The notes: generated from the sequence alone by a model not told the origin. Positions 32,547 to 42,578 are shown, counted from the first letter of the stretch. The stretch is DNA of 64,000 nucleotides from Alloprevotella sp. (GCA_017477205.1 JAFUXE010000007.1:68017-132016), one strand, 5' to 3'. Made by a program: numbers and translations.

Positions 32547-33761
32547 TTATTGTGTGGCAGGAGGAGCCTCTTCCTTCTTCCCTCCAAGCCAGAAAGGCAC
32601 CAGGGCAATGAGGATGTACTGGATGGTGAGCGAGAGGTTGGAGAGGACGTTTTCCTGCACAAACTGCAAGACGAGATAGTTGAGGAAGCAGGCGTAGAGG
32701 ACGAAATAGACATTGTCCTTACTGCGTCCCCGCTTATAGAGGAAGCCGAAGAAGAGGCCGTAGAACATGCCGCCGAAGACGACGCCCCAGAGCCCGAAGT
32801 CCGTGTAGAAGGGATAGAGGATGGTGTACGTATTCGTGAGCTCGGGCACGCCGACGAACTTCAGGATGTTGCTGACGGGCTCGATGTCGCTGCCGAAGGC
32901 ATGACCGAGGGCGTAGAAGAAGCGGAATACGTGCTCGCCGAAGAACTGCGCGGTTGAGGGCTGCGCGTAGTAGTCGAATGCCACGCAGGGAGAAAGCGTA
33001 TAGACCGTCAGCATATCCGTGCCAGAGAAGTTCGCCTCCTGGTCCTCAAAACTTCGCATCAGCTGGAACCATACGCTGAAGGCGAGGAAGATGAGGAGGA
33101 CAATCGCGATGGTGCCGACCTTAATCTTGCGGTTGCGGTACTGGATATAGAGGACGGAGACAACCATGACGAAGAAGGTGGTCTTGGACATAGTCGTGAG
33201 CGCGGAAACCACGTTCAGAGCTACAGCCAAGATGCGGAACCAGCGTTCTTTCACGTAGCCGTAGGCCAGTATCAGCATGATGGGGGCTATGGGGATGAGG
33301 TAGGCGGCAAGTCCGAACTCCGGCTTGTCGAAGTTCTCCTCCACGGCAGAGAGACGTATGTACAGGAAAAGGTTCACCTCGCCGCGCTCCAGGCCGTAGC
33401 GCACCAGGGCATAAAGCATATAGGGCATCACGAGGAGCGTGATGAGCATATAGACGTTGATGACCGTCCGCGAGGGCGTGACGTTGTCCTGCATCAGCGG
33501 ACGGTCGGAGAGCATGCCGCGCTCCTCGGGCACGAGGGCATAGACGGCATAGGCCACCACGAGGAAGCCCAGACACCAGAGCGTCATGGCGACGGGGAAG
33601 TCGTGGATGATGGGATAGAAGGGGGGCTGCGTTAGATACATCAGCAGCAATATGCCGAACCACACGCCTGGGACAAGGACAAAGGGGGAAAAGATGTCGC
33701 GCATCAGGTGCCAGCCCAACAGCGTCATGCACCCTACGAGGAGAAAAGCGATCAGCAACAT
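32547..33761 (-). CDS. Oligosaccharide repeat-unit polymerase (Wzy-like)
   Basis: 404 residues with about ten to twelve membrane segments and a large loop containing the RSFEDQEANFSGTDML and GHAFGSDIEPVSN region. The mostly hydrophobic profile and its place between a flippase and glycosyltransferases support a Wzy role: joining lipid-linked repeat units in the periplasm. Sequence motifs in this family are weak, so context carries much of the call. It overlaps the Wzx gene by 10 bp. Confidence 0.8.
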   Translation of the reverse strand: MLLIAFLLVGCMTLLGWHLMRDIFSPFVLVPGVWFGILLLMYLTQPPFYPIIHDFPVAMTLWCLGFLVVAYAVYALVPEERGMLSDRPLMQDNVTPSRTVINVYMLITLLVMPYMLYALVRYGLERGEVNLFLYIRLSAVEENFDKPEFGLAAYLIPIAPIMLILAYGYVKERWFRILAVALNVVSALTTMSKTTFFVMVVSVLYIQYRNRKIKVGTIAIVLLIFLAFSVWFQLMRSFEDQEANFSGTDMLTVYTLSPCVAFDYYAQPSTAQFFGEHVFRFFYALGHAFGSDIEPVSNILKFVGVPELTNTYTILYPFYTDFGLWGVVFGGMFYGLFFGFLYKRGRSKDNVYFVLYACFLNYLVLQFVQENVLSNLSLTIQYILIALVPFWLGGKKEEAPPATQ

Positions 33762-35047
33762 ACGGCGGCGGGATTATCGGTGAGCACCTGGCTGCGGCGG
33801 CAGGCGGAATACATAAGCACGAACACAAGAGCCTCCGTCAGGACGAGAGCCAGGGCGGCACCGTTTTCATGCCAAAGCAGGGCGCAGGGCAGGAGCAACA
33901 ACAAAGAGACAGGAGCCACAATGAAATAGGCATTGCGGAACAGGCGGCGCGTGGCCATGTTTCCCAAAGCCACAAGCCCCATCTGGCCGTAAACGGCACC
34001 GAGGCCGATGAAGAGCGGTGCGGAGGACATGATGAGGAGCAGCGTCGTAAGCCCCTCGTAGCTGGCACCGAGCAGGGAAGGAAGGATGGGCGCTGATGCG
34101 GCGACGGCGGCAGCAACCAGCAGCATGGCCCAGAATATCAGCGTGCGCAGCTGGCGGAAAGTGCTGAGTCCCCGGCTGCGGTCAGAAACGCTGAGCGCAC
34201 TGATGCGGGGGAAGAAGGCCTGCGTCAGGGGAACGTAGAGGATGAAGCAGGCGGCACGCATGATGGCCTCCGCAGAGGTGTAGCGTCCCACGGCCTCGCG
34301 CGTGCAGAACAGGGCGAGGATGACAACGAAGAGCTGCGTATAGACGCTCGTCGAAGCACGGGAGAGGAACAGCGGAAGGCTGTCGGCGGTTTCACGCCGG
34401 ATGTCCTGCCATGAAAAGACGGGACGGCCCACAAGGCGGAGCCTCCACAGCCATGCACAGGACACGACGGCCGTAAGCATAAACACGGAAGTCTGAAGGA
34501 AAGCAGCCAGACTGCTGTCCGCCGCACTGCATACGAAGAAAAAGATGAGCGGAAGGAGCAGGAGCTTGGACAGCGTATTGATGACAACCATGTGGCGCAC
34601 GCGCCCCACGCCCTGATACATCCACATGAAGGTGAAAGCGGAGCCGATGACCATCGGCAGCGAGCAAAGCGTGGCGGACAGGTAGGGACGGTAAGAGGGG
34701 ACAAGCAGGACGGGAAGCAATACCATCGGGACGGCGGCCAGGAGCAGGAGCGTCTTTGCCCCCACTACGGACCAGAATACGCGGGTCAGCGCCTCGCGGT
34801 CGTCCTTCACCAGGGCGACATGCTTCGTAGCACTCAGGTCAAAGCCGAAATCCACGAGCAGGACGGCAAACTGCACCAAGGCAAACGAGAAGCCCACATA
34901 AGCGTAGCCTTCCGCTCCCAGTACGGCCAGAAGATATGGCAGCACGAAGAGCGGAAGCAACTTGTTGATGCCCTGCAACGCCATGAGGTACAGGGAGTCA
35001 ACAAGTTCCCTGCGGTTACTGTTCAGTTTGTCCTTCAGCTTCTGCAA
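33752..35047 (-). CDS. Polysaccharide flippase (Wzx-like)
   Basis: About 431 residues if it starts at the TTG at 35047 (LQKLKDKLNSNRRELVDS). The first ATG (35143) would add 32 residues encoded inside the wzz gene and is less likely. Twelve or more membrane segments and the N-terminal SLYLMALQGINKLLPLFVLPYL pattern match MATE/PST-type flippases. It moves lipid-linked repeat units across the inner membrane. It overlaps wzz by 32 bp and the polymerase gene by 10 bp. Confidence 0.88.
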   Translation of the reverse strand: MQKLKDKLNSNRRELVDSLYLMALQGINKLLPLFVLPYLLAVLGAEGYAYVGFSFALVQFAVLLVDFGFDLSATKHVALVKDDREALTRVFWSVVGAKTLLLLAAVPMVLLPVLLVPSYRPYLSATLCSLPMVIGSAFTFMWMYQGVGRVRHMVVINTLSKLLLLPLIFFFVCSAADSSLAAFLQTSVFMLTAVVSCAWLWRLRLVGRPVFSWQDIRRETADSLPLFLSRASTSVYTQLFVVILALFCTREAVGRYTSAEAIMRAACFILYVPLTQAFFPRISALSVSDRSRGLSTFRQLRTLIFWAMLLVAAAVAASAPILPSLLGASYEGLTTLLLIMSSAPLFIGLGAVYGQMGLVALGNMATRRLFRNAYFIVAPVSLLLLLPCALLWHENGAALALVLTEALVFVLMYSACRRSQVLTDNPAAVCC

Positions 35048-36122
35048 GACTGTCAGGGGATGTGGGATTATCAACTTGTGCTTCCTCCTTCCGCCCGGCG
35101 CGACGCATGACGTCGCGGGCAATGATCCAAATGGCCGAGGCAAAGAAGGTCAGGACAAGCATCATGGCGACAAACACCACGCGCTTGGGCTTTACGGGCT
35201 TCACGGGCACCCCGGCGGGCTGGAGGATGGTGAAGGCGGGCGTACGCTCCTGCACCTTGTCCTTGGCGGTACGGAGCTGCTGGGCGTTGTGGGAATAGGT
35301 GTCGTAGGCCAGCTGCATCTCGTTCTCAAGGCGTTCCTCCTCCTGTCGCATGGAGGTGAGGACGAGGTCCTGGTTGGCATCGACAAAGGCTGCATATTCC
35401 TTCTGCGCCTTTTTGTATTCTTCAAGTGCCTGCTCGGTGATGCCTTCCATGTACTCCACGTCGTTGCGGGCTTTACGCGTGCGGTATTCCACGATGTATT
35501 CCTGCAGCTTTTCCTGCACCATCGTCGCCACCTGCGCGGCCACCTCGGCGTCCTGCATCATGACGTCTATCGTCACCATGTCCGTGCGCTTGTCCACGAA
35601 GCTGGCAATGGAACCGCCGAGGAACTTCACCAGCTGGAACTGGCGCCGCGTGAGGCGCTGGGGGTTCATGTCGGGCGACAGGGTGCCCTCCTTGCTTGCA
35701 ACTTCCTCCTCGCTCTTTTCAAAATACTTGCTCCACCATGCGGACTCCTGATGCTTCGTCAGATAGTCGAACAGCGTCATGGAAGTGCGCGAGCCTGTCG
35801 GCGTCACGCGCTGGTGGAAGAGCGAACAGAGAAACTCGGGGGTGCTGAGCACCTTGGGGTAGAACTCGGGATATATGGCATCCGGGCTGCTCCCGCCTAC
35901 CGAGATACCGGCCATCTGCTTCGCCAAGCCTGAAAGGCCACCGCCTGACGACGAACCGCTGCTTACCTCCGGGATCATGATGACTTCCGACTGGTAGGAG
36001 CGCGGCAGGCTGAAGATGTAAACAGCGCTTAATGCTCCCACGACGATACACGTGAGTCCTATCCGCCACCAGTTGCGCAGCAGGAGCTTGATGGTATAGA
36101 TGAGATGTTGCAAAGTATTCAT
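35016..36122 (-). CDS. Wzz-type chain length regulator
   Basis: 368 residues. A membrane segment near the N-terminus (IGLTCIVVGALSAVYIFSL) and one near the C-terminus (VVFVAMMLVLTFFASAIWII) bracket a periplasmic coiled-coil domain, and the Pro-rich PAGVPVKPVKPKR motif precedes the second. This is the Wzz/PCP layout that sets polymer length. No tyrosine kinase domain is attached. It starts 12 bp after the SLBB export gene. Confidence 0.92.
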   Translation of the reverse strand: MNTLQHLIYTIKLLLRNWWRIGLTCIVVGALSAVYIFSLPRSYQSEVIMIPEVSSGSSSGGGLSGLAKQMAGISVGGSSPDAIYPEFYPKVLSTPEFLCSLFHQRVTPTGSRTSMTLFDYLTKHQESAWWSKYFEKSEEEVASKEGTLSPDMNPQRLTRRQFQLVKFLGGSIASFVDKRTDMVTIDVMMQDAEVAAQVATMVQEKLQEYIVEYRTRKARNDVEYMEGITEQALEEYKKAQKEYAAFVDANQDLVLTSMRQEEERLENEMQLAYDTYSHNAQQLRTAKDKVQERTPAFTILQPAGVPVKPVKPKRVVFVAMMLVLTFFASAIWIIARDVMRRAGRKEEAQVDNPTSPDSLAEAEGQTEQ

Positions 36123-36134
36123 GAGGGAAAAGGT

Positions 36135-38717
36135 CTATTTAAGCAATGTGGCCAGTACGGCAGACAGGCTCACGCCCATCGTGCTAAGGCTGATGATTTC
36201 GCCGAAGGAGAGTCCGCGCCGCCGCGCTTTCGCTGGTACGACGAGGGAACTTCCGGGCTGGATATCGCGGGCATGCTTCACCTTGGTAACCGTTCCGTTC
36301 ATGTTGACGGCAAACACGTGGCTCTTCCTTGCCTGCTGTCCATAGCCACCGGCCTGGTTGATGTAGTAACGCAGGCTCTCGCCGTCCTTGTAGGCAACGG
36401 TATTGGGGTACATCACTTCACCGTTGATGGAAACCGTGTTGTTATACTGCGGGATGACGACGCGGTCGTCGGCACGGAGCACGATGTCCCACTGGTCGTT
36501 GCCGGGATTGGCAAGTGCCATGTCCAGGTTGATGCCGATGGGCTTGAAGTCGCCCAGTTCCACCTTGGCAAGGTTCGTGGAGTCGCCCGCCGTGATGACT
36601 TTCAGCATCGTTTGCTGGTTGAGCTTCTCTTCCGGCGTGAGCTTGCGCTCCAGGCGTGCACCCTTGGCGTATGCCTCTCGCGTCAGGCCACCGGCTTCAC
36701 GGATGAGGTCGCTCAGGCGCGAGGCTTTGCGCGTCAGCGTGTAAATGCCTTCGAACGCCACCTCACCTTCCACGCGGACATGCTGCTGCTCGGAATATCC
36801 GGGGCTGCGGCGCACGAATACTTCGTCGAAAGGCTCAAGCTTGAATTTATTGTCTCCGCGAAGCATGAAGCCTTCGCTAAGTTCAAAGGAAAAGGACTGA
36901 GCGATGCTCTCGCCCTCCTCGTAGGCACGGTTGTTGCGAATGCGGCGGGAGACGTCCACCTTCACCGTCGAGGCCGCGTCGCGCAAGCCTCCGGCAAGCA
37001 GGATAAAGTCTTCCACGCTCATGTTCTCCGCATATTCGTATTCGCCGGGATACATCACCTCGCCCTGTATCGTCAGGGTGAGCTCCGACTGCAGCTCGTT
37101 CTTTCCGGGAACGTAGAGCTCGTCCTCGTTGCGCAAGGGGATGTCGGGCAGCTTGTGCTCCATGAGAGCCTGCAGGTCTATAGAAAGAACCTCCAGGGTG
37201 CGGTCGTCCTTGCGGCGGCGCATCACGACGTGGTTCACGAGGGCTTCCTCCTTCGGGCCTCCGGCAGCTTCCACCAGTTGGCGGACAGAGGATATATTGC
37301 CGTCCATCTGGAACTTGCCCGGACGGAACACGAAGCCTTTCACCTCCACCATGTTCTCATAGCGGTTCAGCGTGGAATCCACGAACAGGGAGTCGGCATC
37401 CTTCACCTGGAAGCCGTTGCGCTCAAACTCGTCAAGGGTATAGACGGAATACTGCCCGCCGCTCTTGCGCACCAGCGTGACGAGAGCCTGATAGGCTTCG
37501 CCGGTAAAGCCGCCGGCGTATTTCAGGACGGTGCCGACGCTCTCCGTGGGCTTCATTTCGTAGTACATCGGGCGCCGCACCTTGCCTGCCACCTGAACGA
37601 GGCATTCGTAGGGGCCCACGACGATGACGTCGCCGCTTGCCAGGCGCACGTTGCCGGTCATCTTTCCGTTCAGGATGTAGTCGTAGATATCGACGGTGGA
37701 GATTTCGCGGTTGTTACGGTATATCTTGATGTTACGCAGCGTACCGATTTCGTTCGTGCCGCCTGCCATGTAGAGGGCATGGAATACCGTGGAGAAGGCG
37801 GAAAGCGTAAACGTTCCGGGGTTGCGCACCTCGCCCATCACGTTCACCGTGATGGTCTTCGTCTGCCCCACGGTGAGGCGGATGTTGCTGCTCTGGTAGC
37901 GCGCGCCGAGCGTCGAGCGCAGGTGGCGATTTGCCTGGTCCACGCTCATGCCCGCCACGTGTACGGGGCCGAAGCCCTCCAGGACGATGCTGCCGTCGGG
38001 GGTGACGGTGGTTTCGTAGTTCTTCTGCGAGGCGCCCCATACGTCCACATACACCACGTCGCCCGCACCGAGCCGATAGTCCGCGGGCGTGGCGATGTTC
38101 ATGTCGCTTTCAAAGGTCAGCTTGCGGTTGCTGAAGATGTTGCGTCCGAAGACCTCCTTCTCTTTTTTCTTCTTGCGCGGTCCCGTCCCCATGATGTCGT
38201 CGAACATCTCCAGCGTGTCGGGCAGCACGAAGTCCAGTTCGCTCTCCATGTCGTCCATCTGCCGCTCACGCATGAGGCGGCGCTGGCGCTCCGTCATGTT
38301 GCTTTCGCTCGCACCGCCGTCGTCCAGGCGTCTGCGGCGGTAGGAGTTTTCATCCTGCTGCCGTTCGCGCTGCTCGCGCTGTAGCATTTCGCGCCTCGTC
38401 TGTCCGTTGTTCACGCGCATGCGGTCCTGCTTCTGGCGGTCGTAGCCGGAGATATCCAGGGCTCCGGGCTGCGTGCCTTGACGCTGGCGGTCGTAGTTAC
38501 GGCGGATTTTGCGGATGCGGTCCACGGTGACGCCGCGCTCGACGAGCTTCGTCATGATGTCCTGACGCGCCGTGCCCTTTTCGTTTTCCTTGATGATGAA
38601 TTCCATGATCTGGCTGTCCGTCATCGTGGACTGCGCCCACACCTCTGCGGCGGGCAGGACGGCAAATGCCAGCAATAGGAAAAATATCTTTTTCATGTAT
38701 CCTTGTGTTTTCGTCAT
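36135..38717 (-). CDS. Outer-membrane polysaccharide export protein with SLBB domains
   Basis: 860 residues from the ATG at 38717, which overlaps the previous stop as ATGA; an ATG at 38696 starts directly at the signal MKKIFFLLLAFAVLPAAEVW. After the signal comes a helical segment (STMTDSQIMEFIIKENEKG) and an Arg/Gln-rich linker. A polysaccharide export domain (YRLGAGDVVYVDVWG) follows, then several SLBB repeats (for example GEVRNPGTFTLSAFSTV and GEVMYPGEYEYAENMSV). A C-terminal membrane segment ends the protein. It should form or gate the export channel. Confidence 0.94.
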   Translation of the reverse strand: MTKTQGYMKKIFFLLLAFAVLPAAEVWAQSTMTDSQIMEFIIKENEKGTARQDIMTKLVERGVTVDRIRKIRRNYDRQRQGTQPGALDISGYDRQKQDRMRVNNGQTRREMLQREQRERQQDENSYRRRRLDDGGASESNMTERQRRLMRERQMDDMESELDFVLPDTLEMFDDIMGTGPRKKKKEKEVFGRNIFSNRKLTFESDMNIATPADYRLGAGDVVYVDVWGASQKNYETTVTPDGSIVLEGFGPVHVAGMSVDQANRHLRSTLGARYQSSNIRLTVGQTKTITVNVMGEVRNPGTFTLSAFSTVFHALYMAGGTNEIGTLRNIKIYRNNREISTVDIYDYILNGKMTGNVRLASGDVIVVGPYECLVQVAGKVRRPMYYEMKPTESVGTVLKYAGGFTGEAYQALVTLVRKSGGQYSVYTLDEFERNGFQVKDADSLFVDSTLNRYENMVEVKGFVFRPGKFQMDGNISSVRQLVEAAGGPKEEALVNHVVMRRRKDDRTLEVLSIDLQALMEHKLPDIPLRNEDELYVPGKNELQSELTLTIQGEVMYPGEYEYAENMSVEDFILLAGGLRDAASTVKVDVSRRIRNNRAYEEGESIAQSFSFELSEGFMLRGDNKFKLEPFDEVFVRRSPGYSEQQHVRVEGEVAFEGIYTLTRKASRLSDLIREAGGLTREAYAKGARLERKLTPEEKLNQQTMLKVITAGDSTNLAKVELGDFKPIGINLDMALANPGNDQWDIVLRADDRVVIPQYNNTVSINGEVMYPNTVAYKDGESLRYYINQAGGYGQQARKSHVFAVNMNGTVTKVKHARDIQPGSSLVVPAKARRRGLSFGEIISLSTMGVSLSAVLATLLK

Positions 38718-39361
38718 TTCTTTTCTCCCTTTGCCACGCGGCCGATGGTGCCCAGGATGATGGCCGCATCGCGGCGCAGCGAGGCTGTTTCCATGTACCG
38801 CAGGTCCATGCTCAGGCGCTCCAGCATTTTCTCCATCGTGTCCGTGTAGCCATTGTAGAGCGTTGCCTCCGAGGTTACTCCGGGACGCATCTGGAAGAGG
38901 CATTCGTAGCGCGCGTCCTTCTCCATGATCTGGTCTATGAAGTATTGCCGCTCGGGACGATAGCCCACCAGCGACATGTCGCCGCGCAGGACGTTCCAAA
39001 GCTGCGGCAGCTCGTCCAGGTGGTGACGGCGCAGCACGCGCCCCAGCGGCGTCAGGCGTTCGTCGTTCTCCTTCATCAGCCTGGGCTTTCCCTCCGGCTC
39101 GGCATCGGGTATCATCGTGCGGAATTTCAATATGTTAAAAGGTTTCCCGCCAAGGCCGATGCGTTCCTGGGCGTATATCACGCTGCCCTTGCCTTGCACC
39201 TTCAGAGCCAGTGCTATCAGCAACATAAACGGGGAGGTCACCACGAGACCCACTCCCGCGCACACGGCATCTGCCGTGCGTTTCACGCCGCGTTGCCACG
39301 GACGCAGGCAACACGCCACGGTTTCGCCGTCGTGCTGCCGGTTTACAGTTCTTACCATCAT
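38714..39361 (-). CDS. Undecaprenyl-phosphate sugar transferase (initiating enzyme)
   Basis: 215 residues from the ATG at 39361 (MMVRTVNRQHDGETVACCLR); the ATG at 39358 is an alternative. One membrane segment (GVGLVVTSPFMLLIALAL) is followed by ERIGLGGKPFNILKFRTM, RRHHLDELPQLWNVLRGDMSLVG and RPGVTSEATLYNGY, the hallmarks of the bacterial sugar transferase (WcaJ/PglC) domain. It places the first sugar phosphate on undecaprenyl phosphate. It is the first gene of the operon and lacks the large N-terminal domain of WcaJ. Confidence 0.95.
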   Translation of the reverse strand: MMVRTVNRQHDGETVACCLRPWQRGVKRTADAVCAGVGLVVTSPFMLLIALALKVQGKGSVIYAQERIGLGGKPFNILKFRTMIPDAEPEGKPRLMKENDERLTPLGRVLRRHHLDELPQLWNVLRGDMSLVGYRPERQYFIDQIMEKDARYECLFQMRPGVTSEATLYNGYTDTMEKMLERLSMDLRYMETASLRRDAAIILGTIGRVAKGEKK

Positions 39362-39456
39362 ACACCCTATAAAACGTACGTGCGTGCAAATTATTGCATA
39401 TACCCCCATTTTAATTTTTTTAAGTAAAAAAACGTGCGCTTCCCGGCATCTTTTCC

Positions 39457-39464
39457 TACCTTTG
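39457..39464 (+). promoter_or_regulatory. -7 element (TACCTTTG) for tmRNA
   Basis: A perfect TAnnTTTG match about 50 bp before the mature tmRNA 5' end. It sits in the region shared with the divergent exopolysaccharide operon. Confidence 0.55.
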
Positions 39465-39513
39465 CGCCGCAAACAGGCGCATGGTTCCCAGCCGATGCGT
39501 CCGCCATTTCCCC

Positions 39514-39915
39514 GGGGCAGACTGGATTTGACAGCGGGACGAGATGGTATGTAAGCACGCAGTGAGCCCGGAAGTGGTCACTCAAATCACGGCTTCCAAG
39601 AATTTAACTGGCAACAACAGCTATGCTCTCGCTGCCTGATCGAAGTACAGTAGATCACTGGCCTAATCCCGGCACAAGGTGCTGGGACGAGACGTCACCC
39701 CGAAGCTCCCGCTCCGAAGCTCGCGGACATGGTGGCGCAGAAAATCGGAGATAAGCGCCCGCGGCCTCGCGCGTACGACGAAAACCCCAACAGAGGATAA
39801 GGCCCTGCCACGATGGTCACGGTCAGGACAGGGCACGAAAACCGAAACGAGACTAAGCGTGTAGAAAGCATATGGTTTCCCCGTTTGGACGAGGGTTCGA
39901 TTCCCTCCTGCTCCA
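39514..39915 (+). ncRNA. ssrA: tmRNA (ssrA)
   Basis: The 5' GGGGCAG and 3' CTGCTCC form the acceptor stem (one G-U pair), and GGTTCGATTCC gives the T arm. The tag reading frame at 39610-39639 encodes G-N-N-S-Y-A-L-A-A and then TGA, with the YALAA ending typical of Bacteroidales. The RNA rescues stalled ribosomes and tags the broken protein for degradation. CCA does not appear to be encoded. A GTGACRA hairpin repeat begins directly after the 3' end. Confidence 0.93.
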
Positions 39916-39916
39916 C

Positions 39917-40017
39917 GAACAAGTAAACAAGTGACGAGTGACGAGTAAACGAGCAAACAAGTCCTTTGCGGCGCAACAAGCCCGTCACTCGTCACTTGTC
40001 ACTTGTCACTCGTCACT
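39917..40017. repeat. GTGACRA hairpin element
   Basis: The left arm consists of AAGTAAAC, AAGTGAC and GAGTGAC-type units, the centre is CCTTTGCGGCGCAACAAG, and the right arm is built of CGTCACT and TGTCACT units. The arms pair into a long imperfect hairpin. A sister element with nearly the same centre lies at 56742-56866. Here it separates tmRNA from the next gene. Confidence 0.8.
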
Positions 40018-40038
40018 AATTAAATAAGCCAAAACTCC

Positions 40039-42537
40039 ATGAAAAAGACCTCCCTCCTTTTGGCCGCCTTGCTGGCAGTGCTCTCCCCCGCCCTTCACGC
40101 GCAGGAACGCGCGAAATATGAATATGCCGCCACGGACTACGTGGAAATGGACGACGGCGTGCGCCCCGATGCCGAAAAGTGGGACGCCCTGGAACGCCGC
40201 CCCTACCTCAGCTGGGGCTCGCGCGACGTACACTGCGTGAAGACCGCCGTGCCGCAGCTGAAGCTCCGCACGGACACCGTCGTCTATGCATGGCGCGGCG
40301 AGCGCGTGGGCGTGGAAGCTGTGCTCTTCAGCCCCGTGGACACGCACCCCTTCACGCTCTCCCTGCGTGCCGACGAGGGCGCGGATCCGCTGGCCGGGGC
40401 AGCCACGGCGCGCTTTCTGCGCTACGTCATGACGGACGGTTTCAAGAGCTGCGGCACACACCCGACAGACCTGAAGCCCTACCTCGTCCCCGACGTCGTG
40501 GACGTGGAGAACAGCCTCGCGCTCTCCGCCTGCACCACGCGCCCCCTGTGGCTCACCCTTGAAGTGCCGCGCGACATCGCCGCCGGGGAATACGGCCTCA
40601 CGCTCTCCGCCGCGACTGACGAGGGCAGCATGGAGCTATATCTGCGCGTCGTCGTCTGCGACCGGACGCTCCCCCTGCCCTCGGAGCAGGCCTTCCACCT
40701 GGACTTCTGGCAACAGCCCTACAGCGTCAGCCGCTACTACGGCGTGGAGCGCTGGAGCGACGCCCACTTCGAGCTGCTGCGTCCCTACATGGAGCTCCTT
40801 GCACGCGCAGGCCAGAGCGTCGTCACCACGATACTCTTCTACGAGCCCTGGGGCGACCAGTCCAACGACAAGTTCTCCGCCATGATATCCACAACCAAGA
40901 AGAAAGACGGCACGTGGGCGTACGACTTCACCGTCTTCGACCGCTGGGTGGAGTTCATGGCCTCCTGCGGCATCTCCAAGCAGATAGACTGCTACTCCAT
41001 GATACCCTGGGACATGACTTTCCGCTACTACGACGAGGCCAGCGGGCGCGATGTGGACTTCAAAACCACCACCTCCGCTGCCGACTACAAAGCCCTTTGG
41101 GTGTCCTTCCTTCAGAGCTTCGCCGCCCACCTGCGCGAGAAAGGCTGGTTCGAGAAGACCCTCATCGCCATGGACGAGCGCGGGCTCCAGAACATGCTCG
41201 ACGCCTACGCCATCGCGCAGGAAGCCGTCCCCGGCATGAAGATGGCCCTGGCCGGAAACTACCACTCTGAACTCGTGGATAAGCTTGCGGACTACTGCGT
41301 GGCCTTCGGGCAGAGCTTCACCGCCTCCGAGCTCAAGGCGCGCAGGGAAAAAGGATGGTACTCCACGGTCTATACCTGCTGCACGGAGCGCCAGCCGAAC
41401 ATCTTCACGAACAGCCTACCCGCTGAAGCCCCCTATCTCCCGCTCTTCGCCCTCGCTAATGATTTCGACGGCTACCTCCACTGGTCCTGGCTCAACTGGA
41501 CGGACGACCCGCTGAAGGACAGCCGCTTCCGCCTCTTCTCCCCCGGCGACACCTACGTCGTCTATCCCGGTCCCCGCAGTAGCGTACGCTGGGAACGCTT
41601 CATCGAAGGCGTCCAGCAGACGGAAAAAGTGCGCATCCTGCGCGAGGCATACCGTCAGAGCGGCGATGCCGAAGCCCTCCAGCACCTCGAGGACGCCCTC
41701 GAGCCCTTCCGATCCGGCATCATCAACTACACCACTCCCGCCGCGCGCAGCGTGAACCTCCTGGAAAGCGTCCTGAACGGTGCCCCCGAGCCTCCCGCCG
41801 ATGATATTTTTGACTACTGCGAGGTCCTGCTTGCAGAGGACAAGCACGACGTTGCCACCCAGAAGCGCTGGCTCACGCAGGCCACCACCACCGGCTGCCT
41901 CACGGACCTTGACTACAGCGCCTCCGCGCCCAGCGCCACCGGCTACGTGCTGACGGCGCCCATCGTCGTGGAACGCGGCAAGAGCTTCAAGCTGCGCACC
42001 GTGGCCGCGCAGAACGACGACGACCTCCGCTACTGCCGCGCCGGCCTCTTCGCCGACTGGAACTGCGACAGCATCTTCGACGCCTCGAAAGGCGAGAAAA
42101 TCGGTGCTCTCGGCACCGCAAACGCCGGAAACACCTCCCTGCTGGACCACACCTTCACCGTCCGCGTTCCCCAGACCGCCGCCTGCGGCCTTACGCGCCT
42201 GCGCCTCTGCTACGCCGACGCCTGGAAAGAGCTGCCTCAGCCCTGCGGCGAGCTCTACAAAGGCTTCGCCCTCGACGTCCCCATGCAGATTGTAGCCGAC
42301 GACGGCGTCCGCCAGCCCCGCGCCGACATGGCCGAAAGCCTCACCCTCACCCGCCGGGGCGATACCATCCACCTTTCGGCGCCTGCCAGCCTGTGCGTCT
42401 ATACCGCCGACGGCGCCGTCCTGGACCGCACGCCTCCCCTCACCCTCTATTCCCTCCGCGACTACCTTCCCGGCACCTACCTCCTCTCCGCCGTCGCGGA
42501 CGGCGCACGGCGCACGGCCTGCAAAATCCTGAGATGA
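40039..42537 (+). CDS. Secreted glycoside-hydrolase-like protein (DUF4091/GH123-like)
   Basis: 832 residues with a signal peptide (MKKTSLLLAALLAVLSPALHA). An N-terminal beta domain (to about 215) is followed by a long TIM-barrel-like region with YYGVERWSDAHFELLRPYME, CYSMIPWDMTFRYYD and KTLIAMDERGLQNMLDAY, which resembles DUF4091-type glycosidase domains. The C-terminus (SLCVYTADGAVLDRT, then LPGTYLLSA) resembles a type IX sorting domain. The substrate is unknown, and the family assignment is by eye. Confidence 0.75.
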   Translation: MKKTSLLLAALLAVLSPALHAQERAKYEYAATDYVEMDDGVRPDAEKWDALERRPYLSWGSRDVHCVKTAVPQLKLRTDTVVYAWRGERVGVEAVLFSPVDTHPFTLSLRADEGADPLAGAATARFLRYVMTDGFKSCGTHPTDLKPYLVPDVVDVENSLALSACTTRPLWLTLEVPRDIAAGEYGLTLSAATDEGSMELYLRVVVCDRTLPLPSEQAFHLDFWQQPYSVSRYYGVERWSDAHFELLRPYMELLARAGQSVVTTILFYEPWGDQSNDKFSAMISTTKKKDGTWAYDFTVFDRWVEFMASCGISKQIDCYSMIPWDMTFRYYDEASGRDVDFKTTTSAADYKALWVSFLQSFAAHLREKGWFEKTLIAMDERGLQNMLDAYAIAQEAVPGMKMALAGNYHSELVDKLADYCVAFGQSFTASELKARREKGWYSTVYTCCTERQPNIFTNSLPAEAPYLPLFALANDFDGYLHWSWLNWTDDPLKDSRFRLFSPGDTYVVYPGPRSSVRWERFIEGVQQTEKVRILREAYRQSGDAEALQHLEDALEPFRSGIINYTTPAARSVNLLESVLNGAPEPPADDIFDYCEVLLAEDKHDVATQKRWLTQATTTGCLTDLDYSASAPSATGYVLTAPIVVERGKSFKLRTVAAQNDDDLRYCRAGLFADWNCDSIFDASKGEKIGALGTANAGNTSLLDHTFTVRVPQTAACGLTRLRLCYADAWKELPQPCGELYKGFALDVPMQIVADDGVRQPRADMAESLTLTRRGDTIHLSAPASLCVYTADGAVLDRTPPLTLYSLRDYLPGTYLLSAVADGARRTACKILR

Positions 42538-42544
42538 AAAAAGT

Positions 42545-42573
42545 AGCCGTTCTTCGATTGACGAAGAACGGCT
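42545..42573. terminator. Bidirectional terminator at the end of the CXXX/Tat operon
   Basis: The arms AGCCGTTCTTCG (42545-42556) and CGAAGAACGGCT (42562-42573) are perfect complements with a 5-nt loop. On the minus strand ACTTTTTTC follows. It ends both tatC and the convergent glycosidase-like gene. Confidence 0.85.
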
Positions 42574-42578
42574 ATTGT

